Shown: positions 28,314 to 36,121 of the stretch, piece after piece
Numbering within the stretch: position 1 is the stretch's first letter
Layout: each line of letters opens with the position of its first letter
Source of the DNA: JAXHUH01 sp034211175
GTDB lineage: Bacteria; Actinomycetota; Acidimicrobiia; Acidimicrobiales; CAIXPF01
Direction of reading: 5' to 3'
Assembly (NCBI GenBank): GCA_034211175.1
Contig: JAXHUH010000131.1
Coordinates: 1 to 49,056 of the forward strand
DNA length: 49,056 nt
Notes under the pieces: model-generated
Databases searched by the model: none
What the model was told of the DNA's origin: nothing
What the model saw: only the letters and a program-made list of their open reading frames with translations
Made by a program: the position numbers and the translations under genes

Positions 28314-28504
28314 TCCGTCGCTGAAGCCCGCCACTCCCCTGGAGAGAGGCGGCGGGCGAGGTCACATCGCCGGTCGCGGTCGAGTTCTCCGCCACGGCCG
28401 CGACCGGCGGTGTCCAACGGTCCCGTGCCGTTTCGCCCGGCGACCGTCCGTCCTGCGAACCTTGCGCCGGCGCGGGGCCGATCCCGCCAGAACCGGGGCG
28501 AACG
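28314..28504. other. intergenic region
   Basis: About 190 bases. A weak stem around 28336-28359 (GCCCGCC with GGCGGCGGGC) may terminate the oxidoreductase transcript. No gene seen. Confidence 0.4.
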
Positions 28505-29746
28505 ATGCGGACCGTCGGGGGGCAGGACGACGCGGGGGCGGCGCACACGCCGGTCCCCGGCGCGCGGCGCATCATCGTGCTCACCATGGTCGCCGCCGCC
28601 GTCGCCCAGCCGTTCGGACGGTTCACGCTGGCACTCGTGCTCCCCGCGGTCGAGGACGACCTCGGCCTGTCCCACACGGCGGCGGGCTCCCTGGTCGCCC
28701 TCAACCTCGCCGCCTACCTCGTGGGGACCATCGGGGTCAGCGCACTGGCGCTGCGCTGGGCGCCCACGACGCTGGTCCGGCGCGGCCTCGTCCTGTCGGT
28801 CTCCGGGCTCGCCGCGGTCGCGGCCGCGCCCACGTTCGCCGTCATCGTCGCCGGCCAGGTACTGACCGGTCTCGGCGGGGCGATGATCTGGATCCCGGCA
28901 CCGGCGGTCGCGGCATCGACCGTGCCCCCGGAGCGGCGGGGCTGGGCCATCGGGACGGTCAGCGCCGGCATCGGGACCGGCATCCTCGTCTCCTCGCTGC
29001 TCGCCGGCGTCGTGCGGGGGACCTTCGGCGACGCCTCCTGGCGCCCGGTGTACGCCGTCGAGCTCGTCGTCGGCATCGTCGCCCTGGCGGCCGTGCTGCG
29101 CTGGTACCGGACGCCCGTCGCCGCCGCGGTGGCCGCGCCGGTCCGGCTCGGGGCCATCCGCCAGGTGCCCGGCTGGGTCCCGCTCACGATCGCCTACTCG
29201 GCGTTCGGGCTCGCCTACGCCCTGTTCTTCAACTTCCTCGTCACGATGCTCGAGGAGGACGCCCACTTCGGCGCCACCCACACCGCGGCGATCTCGGCCG
29301 TCCTCAGCACCTTCGTGATCGGCGGCGGCATGCTCGTCGGACGGATCTCGGACCGCATCGGGCGACGGCCGGCGCTGCTCGTGGCCTTCGTGGTCATGTC
29401 GACGTGTGCGCTGGCCGTCCTCACCGGCGTCGAGCCGGTGGTCGTGGTCGCGGCCGGGCTGTTCGGGATCGTGTTCAGCGGCATCCCGGCCGTCATCGCG
29501 TCGGTCGTGAACGACCACCTCGACCAGCGCAGCTTCGGGGCGGCGTTCGGCGCGATCACCCTCGCGTTCGGCGTCACCCAGGTCGTGGCCCCACAGCTCG
29601 GCGGCCTGCTGGGCGACGCCTACGGATCGTTCACCCCCGTGTTCGTCGCGTCCGCCGCGGCCGCGGCCGTCGGCGCCGTGGCCTCTGCCCGGCTGCCGCA
29701 CCCGCCGCGCGCCGTACCCGGCACGGGCCCGACGCAAGGCGCGTGA
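28505..29746 (+). CDS. MFS transporter
   Basis: A 413-residue major-facilitator protein with about 12 membrane segments. Typical features are the signature between segments 2 and 3 (ALRWAPTTLVRRGLVLSVSG), the central loop after segment 6 (LRWYRTPVAAAV) and the second-half signature (GRISDRIGRRPALLV). The family resembles YbfB/CynX-like secondary exporters or uptake carriers; the cargo cannot be read. It follows the quinone reductase on the same strand. Confidence 0.9.
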   Translation: MRTVGGQDDAGAAHTPVPGARRIIVLTMVAAAVAQPFGRFTLALVLPAVEDDLGLSHTAAGSLVALNLAAYLVGTIGVSALALRWAPTTLVRRGLVLSVSGLAAVAAAPTFAVIVAGQVLTGLGGAMIWIPAPAVAASTVPPERRGWAIGTVSAGIGTGILVSSLLAGVVRGTFGDASWRPVYAVELVVGIVALAAVLRWYRTPVAAAVAAPVRLGAIRQVPGWVPLTIAYSAFGLAYALFFNFLVTMLEEDAHFGATHTAAISAVLSTFVIGGGMLVGRISDRIGRRPALLVAFVVMSTCALAVLTGVEPVVVVAAGLFGIVFSGIPAVIASVVNDHLDQRSFGAAFGAITLAFGVTQVVAPQLGGLLGDAYGSFTPVFVASAAAAAVGAVASARLPHPPRAVPGTGPTQGA

Positions 29747-29757
29747 GGCGCCGGTAC

Positions 29758-29880
29758 CTACCCCTCAGGCCAGGAGACGGCGGCGGCGACGGCCTCCACG
29801 GGGGTGTCGAGCACCACGCTGCGCCCGACGGCGTCATACGTACCGTCGTGCAGCTGCAGCCACTCCACCGTGCGGTCGGC
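29758..29880 (-). pseudogene. C-terminal remnant, possibly Uma2-like (DUF820) protein
   Basis: About 40 codons ending at a stop at 29758 read RTVEWLQLHDGTYDAV, then SVVLDTPVEAVAAAVSWPEG. This looks like a real C-terminus of a Uma2/DUF820 (PD-(D/E)XK) protein, but the upstream frame runs into the tRNA-Gly terminator and the tRNA itself, so the rest of the gene is missing. The family call rests on a short segment. Confidence 0.4.
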
Positions 29881-29952
29881 TGAGCCTCGCTCGCCGGCTG
29901 CGCCGGACGAGCTACGTTCAGCTCCGGCCGGGTCCACGCTCGCGGCTGCAAA

Positions 29953-29990
29953 ACCACGAAACCCCCGGCTGGGCCGGGGGTCTTCCGTGG
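29953..29990 (-). terminator. rho-independent terminator of tRNA-Gly
   Basis: Inner stem ACCCCCGGC / GCCGGGGGT (29961-29981) with a 3-base loop, flanked by outer arms CCACG / CGTGG. On the minus strand it is followed by a T-rich stretch (TTTCGTGGTTTT), right after the tRNA. Confidence 0.85.
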
Positions 29991-30063
29991 AGCGGACGAC
30001 GGGATTCGAACCCGCGACCCTCACCTTGGCAAGGTGATGCTCTACCAACTGAGCCACGTCCGC
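29988..30063 (-). tRNA. tRNA-Gly(GCC)
   Basis: A 76-nt tRNA including encoded CCA. Acceptor stem GCGGACG pairs with CGTCCGC, with discriminator T. The D arm has GCTCAGTTGGTAGAGC, the anticodon stem CACCT/AGGTG encloses TTGCCAA with anticodon GCC, and the T arm has GGGTTCGAATCCC. All four stems close correctly. Confidence 0.97.
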
Positions 30064-30106
30064 GTGGGTGTGTCACTCTAGCGCATCCGGCGCACCGGTG
30101 TCACCG

Positions 30107-30340
30107 CTACGAGCCGGACTTCTCCTCCGGCGGGCGGAGGTCGACCTTCAGCGTCAGGATGCCGTCCTCGAGGGTCGCCTCGGCGTCGCCGAGCATGGCG
30201 AAGTCCTGGAAGTCGAGCTGCGCCTGCTCCAGGAACCGCTTGCGCGCGTCCCCCTCGACCGGGGGCAGCGGGCGGTTCTTCACCGCGATCGCCCGGTCCT
30301 TGAAGCGCTTGATCATGGCATCGACGTCCAGTCCGGCCAT
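30107..30340 (-). CDS. small conserved hypothetical protein
   Basis: A 77-residue acidic/basic mixed protein beginning MAGLDVDAMIKRFKDRAIAV and ending in PPEEKSGS. It reads as an N-terminal helix (MIKRFKDRAIAVKNR) and a C-terminal strand pair (AEATLEDGILTLKVDLR). Codon use matches real genes here, and a TAGGTT -10 lies 6 bases before the ATG, consistent with a leaderless mRNA. I do not recognise a function. It is next to tRNA-Gly on the same strand. Confidence 0.75.
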   Translation of the reverse strand: MAGLDVDAMIKRFKDRAIAVKNRPLPPVEGDARKRFLEQAQLDFQDFAMLGDAEATLEDGILTLKVDLRPPEEKSGS

Positions 30341-30395
30341 GGGGCAAACCTAGTCGGTCGCGCCGGGCACCTCGCGCGAACCCGGGTGTGCGGGT

Positions 30396-31175
30396 TCAGC
30401 GCCGACCGAGGTCGATCGCGTCGACCTCCTCGGTGCGGGGCTCACCCGAACCGCTGCCCGGCCCGGCGACCGGCGGCGGGACGTCGTCGATGCGAGCGGC
30501 GACGCCGTTGCGCTCCGGCACCACCCGGCTCGGGGCGAGCCCCCGGGTCGGGTCGGTGTACCACCAGTAGCGCCACGTGAGCAGCGCGATGAGCAGGGCC
30601 ACGACCACGAGCATGCCGATCACGATCTGGATCACCCGATCGGTGTCGACCCCGCCCGAAGCCGCCGCCTCCTCGCCGTCGTCGACCGGGACCAACGAGC
30701 TCGACACGACCGGATCGGCCTCGGCGCCGGCATCGGTGTCCTCGTAGGCGTCGAGGTCGCCCGGCACGATCAGCGCGTTGGCCGTGGTGGTCGTCGCCGG
30801 GGCGGTGGTCGTCGTCTCGGGGACCGTCTGCCCGGTCGTCGTCGGCGCGGCGGTGGCCGGCGGTGAGGTGGTCGCGGGCGGTGCGGTCGTGGTGGTCGTC
30901 TCGGGAACCGACGAGGTCGTCGTCGACGGCGCCGTGGTGGTCGTCGCCTCCGACGTCGGCGGGGTCGAGGTCGTCGGCGCGACCGTCGTCGTCGGCGCCG
31001 GGTCCTGCCCGCCACCCGACCCGCCGTCACCCTCGTCGCCCTGGAAGCTCTGCTGCTGGGCCCCGTCCGGGTCCGTCGACTCCTGCGCGGCGGAGACACC
31101 ACTCGAGAACCAGCCGAGCGTGGCCAGGAGCACGAGGAGCACCGCGAGGCGGCCGGGGAACGACGAGCGGGTCAC
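30396..31175 (-). CDS. secreted/membrane-anchored Thr-rich (mucin-like) protein
   Basis: A 259-residue protein with a signal peptide (LAVLLVLLATLGWFSSGVSA), then a Thr/Ser/Pro-rich region (about residues 60-130) built from TTT and PxTT blocks, a short acidic linker, one membrane helix (IQIVIGMLVVVALLIALLTW, about 185-205) and a 50-residue cytoplasmic tail with WYTDPTRGL. The Thr-rich stalk is likely O-glycosylated and surface exposed. GTG 31175 is chosen because the signal peptide follows directly and GAGGTGA lies upstream. No enzyme domain is visible. Confidence 0.78.
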   Translation of the reverse strand: MTRSSFPGRLAVLLVLLATLGWFSSGVSAAQESTDPDGAQQQSFQGDEGDGGSGGGQDPAPTTTVAPTTSTPPTSEATTTTAPSTTTSSVPETTTTTAPPATTSPPATAAPTTTGQTVPETTTTAPATTTTANALIVPGDLDAYEDTDAGAEADPVVSSSLVPVDDGEEAAASGGVDTDRVIQIVIGMLVVVALLIALLTWRYWWYTDPTRGLAPSRVVPERNGVAARIDDVPPPVAGPGSGSGEPRTEEVDAIDLGRR

Positions 31176-31418
31176 GGGATCGGGGTCACCTCGGGACGGG
31201 CACGGTGCCGTACGAGCGCGGGTGACGCGATCGTACGGTCGGGGGTACACGATCGATGCGATGGTAGTTCGGCGCCAAGTTGTCGCCACAACGGTGCTAG
31301 CCCCTCCATTGCACCGCGGCCGCGCCCCCTGTGGCCACGGGCGGATGTCTCGTTCGTGTCGATCCGGCCGACCGTGGCCGCTCGGTCTCCGCCCCGGACA
31401 CGCCACCGGCCGGACCCG
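31176..31418. other. intergenic region upstream of mucin-like gene
   Basis: About 240 bases between the start of the Thr-rich protein and the stop of Fpg/Nei. It should hold the minus-strand promoter of the Thr-rich gene; I see no gene or clear repeat. Confidence 0.45.
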
Positions 31419-32201
31419 TCACACCTGGTGGTGGGGGCACGAATAGGTCGTCCGCCCGCCGACCGTGCGTCGGGCCAGCTCCGTCCCGTCCCGGGGGCAG
31501 GTCCCGCCCGGATGGCGCTGCGCGTGGAGGTCGCCGGTGTGCGAGCCACCCCGCTCCCCCATCTCGGCCAGCATCGGCCCGAGCTCGGCGACCAGCGCCG
31601 CGATCTCCTCGACGGCCAGCGAGCCCGCCTCCCTCGCCGGGTCGACCCCGGCCCGCCACAGGAGCTCGTCGCACAGGAGGTTGCCGAGGCCGGCCAGCCG
31701 TCGCTGGTCCATCAGCCGGGCCTTCACCGGTGCCGACGAACCACCGAGCACCACGGCCACCTCGGCGGCGGTTGCCCCGACGGCGTCGACCCCGAGCGTC
31801 GACTCGTCGAGGTCGAGGTGCACCCCGCCGAGGCGGCGCGGGTCGCGGATGCGCAGGTCCCGGCCGTCGTCGAGCGCGAACGCGACCCGGTCCCAGACCG
31901 GGTCGTCGCGGGTGCCGCCGTACTCGAGGCGGTCGATCGCCGCGGCGCCGCCGACGAGCAGCCGCCCGGTCATCCCGAAGCGCAGCGCCAGCGTCGGAGC
32001 GTCGGTGAGGTCGACCAGCACCACCTTCCCCCGCCGCCGGACCGCCTCGATCGACGCGCCGGTCACCGCGTCGCGCAGGGCGTCGGCCCCGAGGCCGTCC
32101 TTGAGGTACCAGTCGTCGGGCGCGTCGACGCCGACGATGGTCCGGCCCACGGTCGTCGCGGCCAGGCGGCGGTACGCCTCGGCCTCGAGCAGCTCAGGTA
32201 T
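31419..32201 (-). CDS. Fpg/Nei-family DNA glycosylase
   Basis: A base-excision repair glycosylase of about 260 residues. The catalytic start is PELLEAEAYRRL (family PELPEVE), Lys in RRRGKVVLVD is conserved, and the helix-two-turn-helix is LAGLGNLLCDELLWRAGVDP. Zinc finger positions read Cys-Asp...Cys-His (TCPRDG, SCPHHQ) instead of four Cys. These enzymes need Pro right after the initiator Met, but the codon there is ATA (32201-32199), not ATG. The nearest standard in-frame start is GTG 32240, which adds 13 residues before the Pro. Either ATA is used, the base is an error, or the gene is impaired. It overlaps the end of metX. Confidence 0.82.
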   Translation of the reverse strand: MPELLEAEAYRRLAATTVGRTIVGVDAPDDWYLKDGLGADALRDAVTGASIEAVRRRGKVVLVDLTDAPTLALRFGMTGRLLVGGAAAIDRLEYGGTRDDPVWDRVAFALDDGRDLRIRDPRRLGGVHLDLDESTLGVDAVGATAAEVAVVLGGSSAPVKARLMDQRRLAGLGNLLCDELLWRAGVDPAREAGSLAVEEIAALVAELGPMLAEMGERGGSHTGDLHAQRHPGGTCPRDGTELARRTVGGRTTYSCPHHQV

Positions 32202-33702
32202 GGCGGCCCGTGCCGTCCCCGCCGTCGGCCTCGGCGGCACGCTCGAGGAACGACGCGAGGTGCGGGCCGATCGCGTCGTCCTCCACGAGGAAGCCGTCGT
32301 GGCCGGCGTCGCTGTGGACGTCGAGGTGGGTGACCGGGACACCGAGCGAGCGCAGCGTGTCCCGGATCTCGTACTGCTGGTACGGCGGGTAGAGGAAGTC
32401 CGAGTCGACGGCCACGGTCATCACCGGTACCCGGACCCGCGCGAGCGCCGCCCGGGCGCCGCCACGGCCCCGGCCGATGTCGTGGAGGTCCATGGCCTTG
32501 TTCAGCACCAGGTAGCTGTTGGCGTCGAACCGGCGGGTCAGCTTCCAGCCGTGGTGGTCGAGGTACGACTCGACCTGGAACCGCTGCCACGGCGCGAACC
32601 GGCCCAGCGGCTCGACCGACTCCCGGCCGAAGCGGCCGGCGAACTCCTGCTCGCTGCGGTAGTGGATCTGGCCGATGCGCCGGGCCAGCGCAAGGCCCCG
32701 GTGGGGACCCTCGCCGGGGGCGGCGTCGTAGTAGTCGCCGTCGCGCCAGCCCGGGTCGCCACAGATCGCCAGGCGACCGACCTCGCTCCAGGCGATCTGC
32801 TGGGCCGATGCCGCGGTCGCCGTCGCCATCGCCGCGATCGAGCGGACCCGGTCGGGCATCATGACCGCCCACTCCAGCACCTGCATGCCGCCCATCGAAC
32901 CGCCGACCACGCTCAGCCAACGCCCGATGCCGAGGTGCTCGGCCAGGCGGCTCTGGCAGCGGACCATGTCACGTACCGAGACGACCGGGAACCTCGGGCC
33001 GTAGCGCTCCCCCGTCGCCGGGTCGACCGAGGACGGCCCCGTGCTGCCCTGGCAGCCGCCGAGGACGTTGACGCAGACGACGAAGTAGCGATCGGTGTCG
33101 ATCGGTCGGCCCGGGCCGATGAAGTCGTCCCACCAGCCGGGCGAGGCGTGGGCCGGCGTCATCGGGCCGGCGGCGTGGGCGTCACCGGTCAGGGCGTGGC
33201 ACACGAGCACGGCGTTCGAGGCGTCGTCAGCCAGCGTGCCCCACGTCTCGTAGGCGACGACGACGTCGCGCAGGGACCCGCCGCCCTCGAGCGCGAAGCC
33301 ACGCTCGGTCAGCTGCAGGAAGCGCCGGTTGCCGATCGGGTCACCCGGCTGCCACGCGCCGCTCGCCGGTAGACCGGCCGGCGCGGCCGGCGGGGTCCAG
33401 CTCCAGGCGGGAGCCGACGGCGGTGCCGGTGGGGTGCCCACGGGCCCGACCGCGTCCGCTCCGGAGCCCACGACGTCGCCGTCCGCGTACCGCTCGACGT
33501 GCACACGCCGGCCGGTCCGGTGACCGTCGACCGAGGCCGCCGCGCCATCGAGGTGGCCGTGGCCGTCGTCGAGGTGATCGCTGTCGCCGCCGGGATCGTC
33601 GGCCGATGCCCGAGCCCCGGGCGACCCGTGGGTCGCTGCGTCGGGCCCGAACGGGTGCGCGTCGGGGCCCGTCTCGGGTGCCCCCGGGTGCACGATCGCC
33701 AC
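32194..33702 (-). CDS. metX: homoserine O-acetyltransferase
   Basis: Transfers an acetyl (or succinyl) group to homoserine for methionine synthesis. The alpha/beta-hydrolase core starts near GDPIGNRRFLQL and carries AYETWGTL, the CHALTGDAH segment, nucleophile Ser in GGSMGGMQVLEW, Asp in VAVDSDFLYPP and His in SDAGHDGFL. The core is about 370 residues, but about 130 more residues precede it, rich in His, Asp, Gly and Pro. GTG 33702 is chosen for its strong GAGGAGG; ATG 33741 is an alternative. A SAM-family riboswitch lies upstream. The 3' end overlaps the Fpg gene. Confidence 0.9.
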   Translation of the reverse strand: MAIVHPGAPETGPDAHPFGPDAATHGSPGARASADDPGGDSDHLDDGHGHLDGAAASVDGHRTGRRVHVERYADGDVVGSGADAVGPVGTPPAPPSAPAWSWTPPAAPAGLPASGAWQPGDPIGNRRFLQLTERGFALEGGGSLRDVVVAYETWGTLADDASNAVLVCHALTGDAHAAGPMTPAHASPGWWDDFIGPGRPIDTDRYFVVCVNVLGGCQGSTGPSSVDPATGERYGPRFPVVSVRDMVRCQSRLAEHLGIGRWLSVVGGSMGGMQVLEWAVMMPDRVRSIAAMATATAASAQQIAWSEVGRLAICGDPGWRDGDYYDAAPGEGPHRGLALARRIGQIHYRSEQEFAGRFGRESVEPLGRFAPWQRFQVESYLDHHGWKLTRRFDANSYLVLNKAMDLHDIGRGRGGARAALARVRVPVMTVAVDSDFLYPPYQQYEIRDTLRSLGVPVTHLDVHSDAGHDGFLVEDDAIGPHLASFLERAAEADGGDGTGRHT

Positions 33703-33792
33703 ACGTCCTCCTCGGAGGGATCGGACACGCCGCGTCGTCATGTCGAGGCCTGGCCGTTGCGGCCGCCGGACACTTCGTTGCCCCTCTCGAGG

Positions 33793-33885
33793 GGCCCCAT
33801 CCCCGTGTCGCCACGGGAGGGCACCTTGGGTGTCCATCCCAGGTTGCCGGACTCGGTCGCCCGAGTCACTCGTGATGTCGATGCC
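33793..33885 (-). promoter_or_regulatory. SAM-family riboswitch (SAM-I/SAM-IV clan) before metX
   Basis: On the minus strand the leader contains a GCGA-capped hairpin (ACTCGG/CCGAGT), then the hallmark CCGGCAACC, a stem closed by CCTGGG/CCCAAGG, AAGGTGCC, and a second GCGA-capped hairpin (CCCGTG/CACGGG). CATC and GATG at the ends can close the outer helix. Order and conserved GGCAACC...AAGGTGC match SAM-I-like aptamers; the simple P2 without a kink-turn is more like the actinobacterial SAM-IV form. A CCCCTC/GAGGGG stem just downstream (33781-33794) may be the expression platform. Confidence 0.85.
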
Positions 33886-33909
33886 ACTCAACCAATGGAA
33901 GCCCGCGGA

Positions 33910-33915
33910 TGTCAA
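33910..33915 (-). promoter_or_regulatory. -35 element TTGACA upstream of the metX riboswitch
   Basis: A consensus TTGACA on the minus strand. A TTGAGT 18 bases on is a possible but weak -10, which would place the transcription start just before the SAM aptamer. Confidence 0.45.
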
Positions 33916-33972
33916 TCACCGGTGCGTTCCGGGGCGTGCAATCGGTCACAGCGGTGACGGCCCCGGCGCGCA

Positions 33973-34005
33973 CGGCCCGGTTCGATCGTCGACCGAACCG
34001 GGCCG
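33973..34005 (-). terminator. hairpin after acyl-CoA synthetase gene
   Basis: Arms CGGCCCGGTTCG and CGAACCGGGCCG form a perfect 12-bp stem with a 9-base loop, 35 bases after the acyl-CoA synthetase stop and before the metX promoter. Confidence 0.7.
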
Positions 34006-34039
34006 AGTGCCTCCGTTGGCCGCGCAGCCTGCGAAGGGC

Positions 34040-35647
34040 TCAGCGCCCGAGGCGCTCGCGGGCCAGCGAGGTCAGGCCCTTGTAGTCGACCTTGCCCGAG
34101 GGGCTGCGGCCGATCGAGTCGACGGACACCACGAAGCGCGGTGCCTTGTAGCGGGCGAGCTTGGCCCGCACGTGGGCGACGAGCTCGTCGTCGTCGATCG
34201 TGGCGCCGGCCACCGGCTGGACGACAGCGGTGATGACCTGACCGAAGCGGTCGTCGGGGACACCGACGGCGACGGCGTCCTCCACTGCGTCGTGCAGCTT
34301 CAGGACCTCCTCGACCTCCTCGGGGAAGACCTTCTCGCCGCCGGTGTTGATGCACACCGAACCACGGCCCAGCAGGTCGAGGGTGCCGTCGTCGTTGACC
34401 TGGGCGTAGTCGCCAGGGATCGAGTACCGCACGCCGTCGTAGGTCGGGAACGTCTTCTCGGTCTTCTCCGGGTCCTTGTAGTAGCCGAGCGACATCGGCC
34501 CGGTCAGCCCGACCCGGCCGATCCCGCCGGAGCCCGGCTCGAGCCGGTTGCCGTCCTCGTCGAGCACGTGCACGGTCGGCCCGAGCATGAACTGGGCGGT
34601 GCGGGCCGCCTGGCCGGCGGCGGACACCGACGCACCGAGCCCGACGGCCTCGGAGGAGCCGAACGAGTCGAACAGCACGGCCTGGGGGATGTGCTCGAGG
34701 AGGCCGCTCTTGACCTCCTGGCTCCACATGACCCCGGACGAGGAGATCATGAGGATGCTCGACAAGTCCCACTTGCCGGGTGCGTCCTCGAGGGCCCGGA
34801 GCATGGGCCGGGCGAAGGCGTCGCCCACGATCACGACGCTGGTCGCCGAGTGGTCCTCGACCGCCTGCCACAGCAGCGCCGGGTCGAAGTGGCGCTCGGC
34901 GAGGGTGACGACCGTGCCGCCGAGGCTGAGGGTGATGAACGCGCTGAACTGGCCGGTGCCGTGCATGAGCGGGCACGCCGGGATCATCACGACGTCGGGC
35001 ACCTCGCGGGTGCGCAGCTCGTCGAGCGACGTGATGCCCTCCACGCCGACGACGGCGTTGCCGCCGAGGCCGGTGACGGTGAACAGGTCGTCGTGGGCCC
35101 ACATGACACCCTTGGGCATCCCGGTGGTGCCGCCCGTGTACAGCAGCAGGTGGTCCTCGGCGCCGTTGCGGCCCCACGGGGCGGTGACCCGGTCGGCACC
35201 GGGGCCGACGACGTCCTCGTAGGGGACGGCCCAGTCGGGCCGGGGCGCGCCGTCGTCGACCACGTACCAGCGCTTCACCCCGTCGAGCTGGCCGCGCACC
35301 GACTCGAGCACCTCGGCGTAGGTGGCGTGGAACACCACGGCCTCGGCATCGGCGTTGGCGAGGAGGTAGGCGACCTCCTCCGGCCCGTAGCGGAAGTTGA
35401 CGTTCGCGGGCACGAGGCCCGTCTTGAACGCCGCGTAGTAGGTCTCGAGGTACTCGGGCCCGTTCGTGAGGTAGGCGGCGACCTTGGCGTGCCGGCCGAG
35501 GCCGGCCTCCAGGAGGTCGGCGGCGAGCGCGTTGGCCCGCCGATCGAAGTCGGTCCAGGTGAACCGCCGCTCACCCTGCACCTGGCAGATGCGGTCGCCG
35601 CCAACGTCGGCGATCGTCTCCCAGATGTCCCCGTAGCTCCAGGCCAT
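34040..35647 (-). CDS. AMP-dependent acyl-CoA synthetase (FadD-like)
   Basis: A 535-residue adenylating enzyme that activates a carboxylic acid to acyl-AMP and then acyl-CoA. The phosphate loop is LLLYTGGTTGMPKGVMWAH, the A5/A8-type motifs are DSFGSSEAVG and YSIPGDYAQVNDDG, and the catalytic C-terminal Lys is in SPSGKVDYKGL. The length and MAWSYGDIWETIAD start match actinobacterial fatty-acid or steroid side-chain synthetases. AAGGGGG lies 8 bases before the ATG. Transcribed alone, with a GAACG/CGTTC dyad at its promoter. Confidence 0.92.
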   Translation of the reverse strand: MAWSYGDIWETIADVGGDRICQVQGERRFTWTDFDRRANALAADLLEAGLGRHAKVAAYLTNGPEYLETYYAAFKTGLVPANVNFRYGPEEVAYLLANADAEAVVFHATYAEVLESVRGQLDGVKRWYVVDDGAPRPDWAVPYEDVVGPGADRVTAPWGRNGAEDHLLLYTGGTTGMPKGVMWAHDDLFTVTGLGGNAVVGVEGITSLDELRTREVPDVVMIPACPLMHGTGQFSAFITLSLGGTVVTLAERHFDPALLWQAVEDHSATSVVIVGDAFARPMLRALEDAPGKWDLSSILMISSSGVMWSQEVKSGLLEHIPQAVLFDSFGSSEAVGLGASVSAAGQAARTAQFMLGPTVHVLDEDGNRLEPGSGGIGRVGLTGPMSLGYYKDPEKTEKTFPTYDGVRYSIPGDYAQVNDDGTLDLLGRGSVCINTGGEKVFPEEVEEVLKLHDAVEDAVAVGVPDDRFGQVITAVVQPVAGATIDDDELVAHVRAKLARYKAPRFVVSVDSIGRSPSGKVDYKGLTSLARERLGR

Positions 35648-35710
35648 TGCCTACCCCCTTCGACCGGCGGCGCGCACGGCCGCGTCGACGACCTCGGTCA
35701 CGAGTCACAG

Positions 35711-35738
35711 ATACTAGGAGGGTCTGAACGTTCCGTTC
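35711..35738 (-). promoter_or_regulatory. promoter with overlapping GAACG dyad for acyl-CoA synthetase gene
   Basis: On the minus strand a TAGTAT -10 (35716-35711) is preceded by the dyad GAACG-N3-CGTTC (35726-35738) at the -35 position. A TetR-type fatty-acid/steroid regulator could bind here; the sequence does not fit the KstR consensus exactly. Confidence 0.45.
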
Positions 35739-35860
35739 GAGAACAGTTGGCCCCCCACGTTGACGGATCATCCACCTTCCCACGCTCAGCGTTCGCATGG
35801 ACGCGTAGAAAAAGCATCGCGAACGATCCTCAGGTGGGTGTGATCGAACAGGTGTTCGCC

Positions 35861-35866
35861 TACGCT
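35861..35866 (+). promoter_or_regulatory. -10 element TACGCT, probable leaderless promoter
   Basis: TACGCT lies 7 bases before the GTG at 35874, which has no ribosome-binding site. Confidence 0.45.
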
Positions 35867-35873
35867 GGTCGCC

Positions 35874-36050
35874 GTGGATGCACATGAGAAGTGGCAGCTG
35901 GAGAACCTGCGACGCTCGATCGCCATGTTGGGCCCCGGCCAGCAGGCACTCGACCGTGAGAAGGCGCTGGAGCTGATCGAGCAGCTCCAGACCACGACCA
36001 AGGCGCTGGAGCTCGCCTCGGGCCCTGCGTCGGACCACGACCGACCCTGA
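35874..36050 (+). CDS. small helical hypothetical protein (58 aa)
   Basis: A short frame from GTG 35874 to TGA 36048-36050. The protein, with MDAHEKWQLENLRRS near its start and ALDREKALELIEQLQ in the middle, is strongly helical and amphipathic, with good codon use (third-position G/C) and a TACGCT -10 box positioned for a leaderless mRNA. It ends in an acidic tail. It reads as a genuine small gene of unknown function, 71 bases before the amidohydrolase, which has its own -10 box. Confidence 0.7.
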   Translation: MDAHEKWQLENLRRSIAMLGPGQQALDREKALELIEQLQTTTKALELASGPASDHDRP

Positions 36051-36121
36051 ACGTCGGGGGCCGGGCCCGCCGCGGCAGCGGCCCCACCACCACCCGGTGG
36101 CGTGGGCTACGGTCCGCGGCC

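Noticed and set aside
29758..30057. A 99-codon minus-strand frame beginning MAQLVEHHLAKVRVAGSNP
   Set aside because: This N-terminus is the translation of tRNA-Gly itself, a well-known false gene; only the last 40 codons may be a real remnant.
35724..35740. GAACG dyad as a KstR operator
   Set aside because: Spacing and half-sites do not fit the KstR consensus; kept only as an unassigned dyad.
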